Shown here piece by piece: positions 23,341 through 26,404 of a DNA stretch of 26,404 nt. The stretch comes from CAZJFH01 sp964545205. Lineage in GTDB: Bacteria > Pseudomonadota > Alphaproteobacteria > Rhodospirillales > Magnetospirillaceae. The DNA lies in NCBI GenBank assembly GCA_964545205.1, contig CAZJFH010000069.1, positions 1 to 26,404 of the forward strand. The letters run 5' to 3'. The notes below the pieces were generated by a model. The model saw only the letters and a program-made list of their open reading frames with translations, had not been told where the DNA came from and did not search any database. Both the position numbers and the translations under genes were made by a program. The stretch's first letter is position 1. Each line of letters begins with the position of its first letter.

Positions 23341-23997
23341 TCAGCCGCGGGAGGCCCGCGCCTCGCTCAGCAGCCGTTCGAGCCGCTCCCGGTCCAGCGC
23401 GCCGAAGAACACCGCTCCGTCGATCAGGAAGCCGGGCGTGCCGGCCAGACCCATTGCGGTGGCCTCGTCGTCGGCGTGGCGCAGCAGACGATCGATCTCT
23501 TCGCCGTTGGCGGTCATGTCGGCGTCGAGCCGGGCCAGGTCGATCCCCGCTTCGGCCAGGGCGGCGCGGATGCTCTGCTCGTCGAGTCGTCCGCGCAGGC
23601 GCATCAGGGCGTCCTGCGCCTCGCGGTATCGGCCCTGCCACTTGGCCGCCAGGGCGGCGCGGGCGGCGGAGCGCGAGGCGGGGCCCAGGATGGGCCAGTC
23701 CTTGAACACCCAGCGCACGTCGGGATTGGCGGCGATGAACGACTGCACGTCGGCATGGACCGCCTTGCACGAGGGACACTGGTAGTCGAAGTACTCGACC
23801 ACCGTCACGCTGCCGTCCGGATTGGCCGAAGGCACGGTCGGGTCCATGGCGGCACGGCGGTGGATCGAGGCCGCGGCGGATGGCGAGGCCTGCCGCGCCG
23901 TTTCCAGCGACATTGGCTGCATCGCCGGCAGGCCGGCGCTCGACAGGCTGACCAGCACCGCGTAGGCCACCAGCGCCACCTTGTGCGTAGCCTTCAT
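23341..23997 (-). CDS. DsbA-family thiol-disulfide oxidoreductase (exported)
   Basis: 218 residues. MKATHKVALVAYAVLVSLSSAG is an export signal or N-terminal anchor. The thioredoxin fold starts at DGSVTVVEYFDYQCPSCKAV, with active-site Cys74-Pro-Ser-Cys77. A helical insertion follows (RWVFKDWPILGPASRSAARA), and AGTPGFLIDG supplies the cis-Pro188 loop. FDYQCPxCK with FKDWPILG resembles the BdbD/ScsC-like DsbA group that introduces or isomerises disulfides in the periplasm. The start at 23997 has GAAGGG immediately upstream; longer forms from 24102 or 24036 are less signal-like. It lies 73 nt after the histidine kinase on the same strand and may share its transcript. Client proteins are unknown. 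Confidence 0.88.
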   Translation of the reverse strand: MKATHKVALVAYAVLVSLSSAGLPAMQPMSLETARQASPSAAASIHRRAAMDPTVPSANPDGSVTVVEYFDYQCPSCKAVHADVQSFIAANPDVRWVFKDWPILGPASRSAARAALAAKWQGRYREAQDALMRLRGRLDEQSIRAALAEAGIDLARLDADMTANGEEIDRLLRHADDEATAMGLAGTPGFLIDGAVFFGALDRERLERLLSEARASRG

Positions 23998-24070
23998 CCC
24001 TTCGGTGTCCCGCTTCGTTCGTCCAGGCATGGACATGGTCGCGGTTGCCGCGTTCGCAAGACGCGGACCT

Positions 24071-25504
24071 TCAGGCTGCCTTCCCGTCGCCGTGTCCTGC
24101 ATCCCCCGGCGTCGCCAGGGCGAGCGTCACCGAAAAGCAGGAGCCGCGCCCCAGTTCGGAACTGACCTCGACCCGGTGTCCGAGCGTCTGCCCCAGGCGA
24201 CTGACGATCGCCAGGCCCAGGCCCAGGCCGTGCGAGCCGTCATCGGTCGGCTCGACCGCCTGGAAGAACTCCTGGAAGATGGCGTCCAGCTGGTGTTCGG
24301 CGATGCCGACCCCGGTGTCGAGCACCTGGATCACCAGGCGATCCCTCCGGCGCCGACAGCCGATCAGGATTCGGCCGGCGGCGGTGTAGCGCACCGCGTT
24401 TTCGATCAGGTTGCGCAAGATCCGATCCAGCAGCACGGGATCGGTCACGCACCATGCGGTGGTCGGCACGCGGCGGAGATCCAGTCCCCGGTCCGCGGCG
24501 CGGAGCGCGTATTCGTGGGCGAGCCGCTCGAGAAGCGGCCCGACGGGAACCGCCGCAAAGTTCGGTGCGATGCCGCCGGCATCCAGGCGCGAGATGTCGA
24601 GCAGGCTGTCGAGCAGCGTGCGCAACGCCCCGACCGTGCGGTCGAGGTGCTGGGCCAACGGCAACGCCGGATGCCCGGAGAGTTGAGCCGCGATCGTGTT
24701 CGACAGCAGCGACAGCGACTGGACCGGCTGGCGCAGGTCGTGGCTCGCCGCGGCGAGGAACTTGGTCTTGGCCAGGTTCGCCCGCTCGGCCTCGGCCCGC
24801 GCCTCCTGAGCCTCGCGCTGGGCGCGCAGCCTCTCGGCGATGGTCCGGTGCAGCTTCAGGTTGGCATGAGTGAGCGCCGCCGTGCGATCGACGACCTTCT
24901 GTTCCAGCGTCTCGAGCAGCCGCTGCTTCTCGTCGCTCAGCCTCAGCGCGCTGAACCAGGCCCGCCGGAATCCCCCGGCGATGAGGAACAGGACCAGCGC
25001 GAAGACGACGACCATCGTCGCCATGGTGAGATGCAGCCGGTCGCCCACCGCGGCCAGCGTCGCGGCGAGCGGCGCGAGGCCAGTCACCAGAAACAGGCTG
25101 AAGCTCGGTGCGTGGAACGACAGGGTCGTGACGCCGCCGGCGGCCATGCCGCCGAGCGCGAAGGCGACGACGATCGTGGTGGTCGGCTCGGCCGGGTCGA
25201 CGAACAGAACCGCCGCCGCCCCCCAGAGCAGTCCCGACAGGCCGGCGCCGACGGCAAAGGCGGCCGCCCACCGGGGGGCGTCGTCGTCGGTGATTCCGCG
25301 GCGGCGGACCCCGAGCAGCAACGTCGCGCGCAGGGCAATGACCAAGACATGCCCGGACGCCCACATCGACAGCGCATGGCCGCGTTCGGGTGCCCACAGC
25401 GCCGCCACGACCAGGATCATCACGGCCGCGTTGGCGGTCAGCCCCCAGGGCAACTGCCGGAAGAGGGCCTGCGCGAGTTCAAGATCGAAGCGCTTGGCGC
25501 TCAT
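24071..25504 (-). CDS. Orphan six-TM sensor histidine kinase
   Basis: About 477 residues from ATG 25504; a TTG-initiated form at 25534 is less likely. About six hydrophobic helices occur in residues 22-180 (for example ANAAVMILVVAALW, VLVIALRATLLLGV, MATMVVVFALVLFLIAGGF). A coiled coil follows (RLSDEKQRLLETLEQKVVDR). The DHp H-box is FLAAASHDLRQPVQSLSLLS with His255. The ATPase has an N-box NLIENAVRYTAAGRILIG, G1 DTGVGI and G2 GLGLGLAIV. HDLRQP kinases are often hybrid proteins with a C-terminal receiver, but this one ends soon after the ATPase (TPGDAGHGDGKAA). No response regulator gene is adjacent, so its partner must be encoded elsewhere. The N-terminal sensor resembles no domain I can name with confidence. 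Confidence 0.9.
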   Translation of the reverse strand: MSAKRFDLELAQALFRQLPWGLTANAAVMILVVAALWAPERGHALSMWASGHVLVIALRATLLLGVRRRGITDDDAPRWAAAFAVGAGLSGLLWGAAAVLFVDPAEPTTTIVVAFALGGMAAGGVTTLSFHAPSFSLFLVTGLAPLAATLAAVGDRLHLTMATMVVVFALVLFLIAGGFRRAWFSALRLSDEKQRLLETLEQKVVDRTAALTHANLKLHRTIAERLRAQREAQEARAEAERANLAKTKFLAAASHDLRQPVQSLSLLSNTIAAQLSGHPALPLAQHLDRTVGALRTLLDSLLDISRLDAGGIAPNFAAVPVGPLLERLAHEYALRAADRGLDLRRVPTTAWCVTDPVLLDRILRNLIENAVRYTAAGRILIGCRRRRDRLVIQVLDTGVGIAEHQLDAIFQEFFQAVEPTDDGSHGLGLGLAIVSRLGQTLGHRVEVSSELGRGSCFSVTLALATPGDAGHGDGKAA

Positions 25505-25726
25505 CCGTGGCGGCCATTGATGCGACTTTGGCAAAGAATTAGGGCTGCGGACCGGCTCGTTCCATCCTGGTGACGCGCCCGTACCCCTATGCGCTTTTTC
25601 GTGATCGTCACGGTCGGGCTCGACTGGCGGCCGCGGAACTCGCCCACTTCGTCGCCGCGATTCGCGGGCGCGGGAAGGGGCGCCGCGTGGCCGCCGCGCG
25701 GAAGCGTTGGTACGGCAGCGCCGAAA

Positions 25727-25740
25727 CTGATCTGGATCAG
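25727..25740 (+). promoter_or_regulatory. FNR/FixK-type binding site upstream of the small secreted protein
   Basis: CTGATCTGGATCAG matches TTGAT-N4-ATCAA at all positions except the two outermost bases, and the CTGG core is the one common in alphaproteobacterial FixK/FnrL boxes. The perfect palindrome extends one base on each side (25726-25741). Centred at 25733.5, a class II activator at -41.5 would place transcription start near 25775. GTTATG/TTATGC at 25762-25768 then falls where a -10 box should be. Confidence 0.65.
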
Positions 25741-25761
25741 TCGTCCGGGGCCGCAGGCCGT

Positions 25762-25768
25762 GTTATGC
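25762..25768 (+). promoter_or_regulatory. Probable -10 element paired with the FNR/FixK box
   Basis: GTTATGC lies about 22 nt downstream of the FNR/FixK-type site, the spacing expected when the activator replaces the -35 element. No -35 hexamer is visible. The implied transcript would begin near 25775, leaving a leader of about 39 nt before the ATG at 25814. Confidence 0.4.
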
Positions 25769-25813
25769 CGATCGCATCAGGGCGACCCAAGATCGGCGCG
25801 GAGGCGTTTGGCG

Positions 25814-26104
25814 ATGAGGACAGCTTGGACATTGGCCGCGGCGCTGGTTCTCGGTCCCGCGGCATGGGCGGCCGAGACGCCGCCGCCCGACCCGGAGTCC
25901 CCGGCGGCCGAAGGGCAGGACGCCGCCGAGGCCGCACCCGAGACCGCATTCGAGGAGCGACGGTTCGAGGAGGAACTGGCGGAAAGACGGCGGGAGCGGC
26001 GCGAGAACTGGGAGCACATGCTGGGGGGCCCGGCGCCGCCGGAGCCGTTCACCGGCGTCGGCGACGCGCACGAACGTCCGGACAGGCCGCTGGCGGCGGA
26101 TTAG
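25814..26104 (+). CDS. Small secreted charged protein, function unknown
   Basis: 96 residues. MRTAWTLAAALVLGPAAWAA is a good Sec signal peptide with probable cleavage near residue 20. The mature part is Pro/Glu/Ala-rich, then a highly charged helix (FEERRFEEELAERRRERREN), and ends in an apparently disordered Gly/Pro tail (GGPAPPEPFTGVGDAHERPD). It has no Cys and no recognisable domain. GGAGG is about 9 nt upstream of the ATG. Its upstream FNR/FixK-type site suggests expression under low oxygen. I do not recognise the family; the signal peptide, ribosome-binding site and promoter geometry together support a real gene. Confidence 0.65.
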   Translation: MRTAWTLAAALVLGPAAWAAETPPPDPESPAAEGQDAAEAAPETAFEERRFEEELAERRRERRENWEHMLGGPAPPEPFTGVGDAHERPDRPLAAD

Positions 26105-26209
26105 CTGCCGGTACGCCGGCCGGTCGTGCGGCGGGGCAGGCGGTCCGGCGCCATTGCCGCCAGATGCAGGTGGCTCCAGATTCAGTCTCAGGCTACGGAG
26201 ACTGACGGC

Positions 26210-26404
26210 ATGAGCATCATCCTGACCCCCGGCGGCCTCGGTCTCGACGCGCTGCGCGCGATCTACCGGACGACGGCGCCCCTGCCCTGGCCGGCCTGTT
26301 CGAGATCGAACGCGCCTTCAAGGCGGCGGTCGTCGCCGGCGCGATGTCTGTCGAGGCGGTCAAGGGCTCGCACCGGCCGTTCGACGCGCGGATTTCCGCG
26401 CTGC
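26210..26404 (+). pseudogene. hutH: hutH (histidine ammonia-lyase) with internal out-of-frame deletion, runs off window
   Basis: The ATG at 26210 (GGAG 9 nt upstream) begins MSIILTPGGLGLDALRAIYR, which matches the first ~20 residues of HutH-type aromatic amino acid lyases. After about 26285 the matching frame changes. From 26287 the frame two bases over reads LAGLFEIERAFKAAVVAG, then AMSVEAVKGSHRPFDARISAL, which corresponds to HutH near residues 205-245 (compare [20 protein letters not shown] in the Pseudomonas enzyme). About 180 codons are missing, including the Ala-Ser-Gly that forms the MIO cofactor. The two parts are out of frame, so the product should be inactive. A tandem CCCTG pair (26280-26289) marks the junction. 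It continues beyond the right edge; an assembly error is the alternative. Confidence 0.7.

Larger units (their letters stand above)
25505..25813. other. 309-bp intergenic region with regulatory dyads
   Basis: Open frames here (from GTG 25570 and ATG 25589) show no family features and have compositions like out-of-frame GC-rich DNA, so I do not call genes. Two exact dyads are present: CGTGA-TCG-TCACG at 25600-25612 and ACTGATC-TG-GATCAGT at 25726-25741. The second coincides with the FNR/FixK-type site listed separately. The region separates the divergent histidine kinase and small secreted protein. Confidence 0.6.

Noticed and set aside
25570..25813. Possible small ORFs before the secreted protein
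   Set aside because: They show no ribosome-binding site of note and no family features, and they overlap the FNR/FixK-type site and promoter.
1..26404. CRISPR arrays, tRNA/rRNA genes, insertion sequences or prophage
   Set aside because: No regularly spaced repeats, RNA gene sequences, transposase motifs or phage genes were recognised on either strand.

Overview
The window reads as a stretch of chromosome from a high-GC, motile, denitrifying alphaproteobacterium, probably of the Rhodospirillales/Azospirillum kind. This is inferred from very high GC in codon third positions, a clade-I Tat-exported NosZ, a soluble double-headed chemoreceptor beside a multi-CheW protein and CheB, and a ribbon-helix-helix/PHB-depolymerase gene pair. 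No tRNA, rRNA, CRISPR array, transposase or phage gene was recognised. High GC produces many very long antisense ORFs, which I treat as shadows.

Left part (1-3946, minus strand): the end of a chemotaxis operon transcribed leftward, in the order soluble chemoreceptor with two hairpin tips, triple CheW-domain scaffold, CheB (cut by the window edge). Next is a large minus-strand winged-helix/TPR regulator (4103-5938), divergent from a short plus-strand operon: DUF4242 protein, secreted protein of unknown function, MaoC/R-hydratase-like protein (6075-7456). A membrane chemoreceptor with a periplasmic sensor (7790-9820) follows. Then come a ribbon-helix-helix regulator and a short-chain PHB-depolymerase-type esterase (9956-11579), and a cytosolic PhoD-like metallophosphatase (11666-13645).

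Central part (13656-21428, minus strand): a compact nitrous oxide reductase operon, nosR-nosZ-nosD-nosF-nosY-nosL. The last four genes overlap and look translationally coupled. NosR supplies electrons or activation, NosZ reduces N2O to N2, NosDFY form the maturation ABC system, and NosL is the copper-delivering lipoprotein. A palindromic repeat of about 130 bp sits between nosZ and nosD. No nosX/apbE-like flavin transferase gene is present in the window, although NosR carries a flavinylation motif.

Right part (21599-26404): divergent from nosR is a ferritin-like di-iron protein, then a DUF4142 periplasmic protein. A strong hairpin separates these from a convergent DsbA-family thiol oxidoreductase, with an orphan six-TM sensor histidine kinase upstream of it on the same strand. 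Beyond these is a small secreted protein preceded by a near-consensus FNR/FixK box placed correctly for class II activation. The window ends in what looks like a hutH (histidine ammonia-lyase) gene with a large out-of-frame internal deletion.

Most noteworthy: the FNR/FixK-type box with its small secreted protein, the deleted hutH, the two-tip chemoreceptor plus triple-CheW pair, the repeat element inside the nos operon, and the dyads in the nosR divergent region. I did not find a clearly new multi-gene system.
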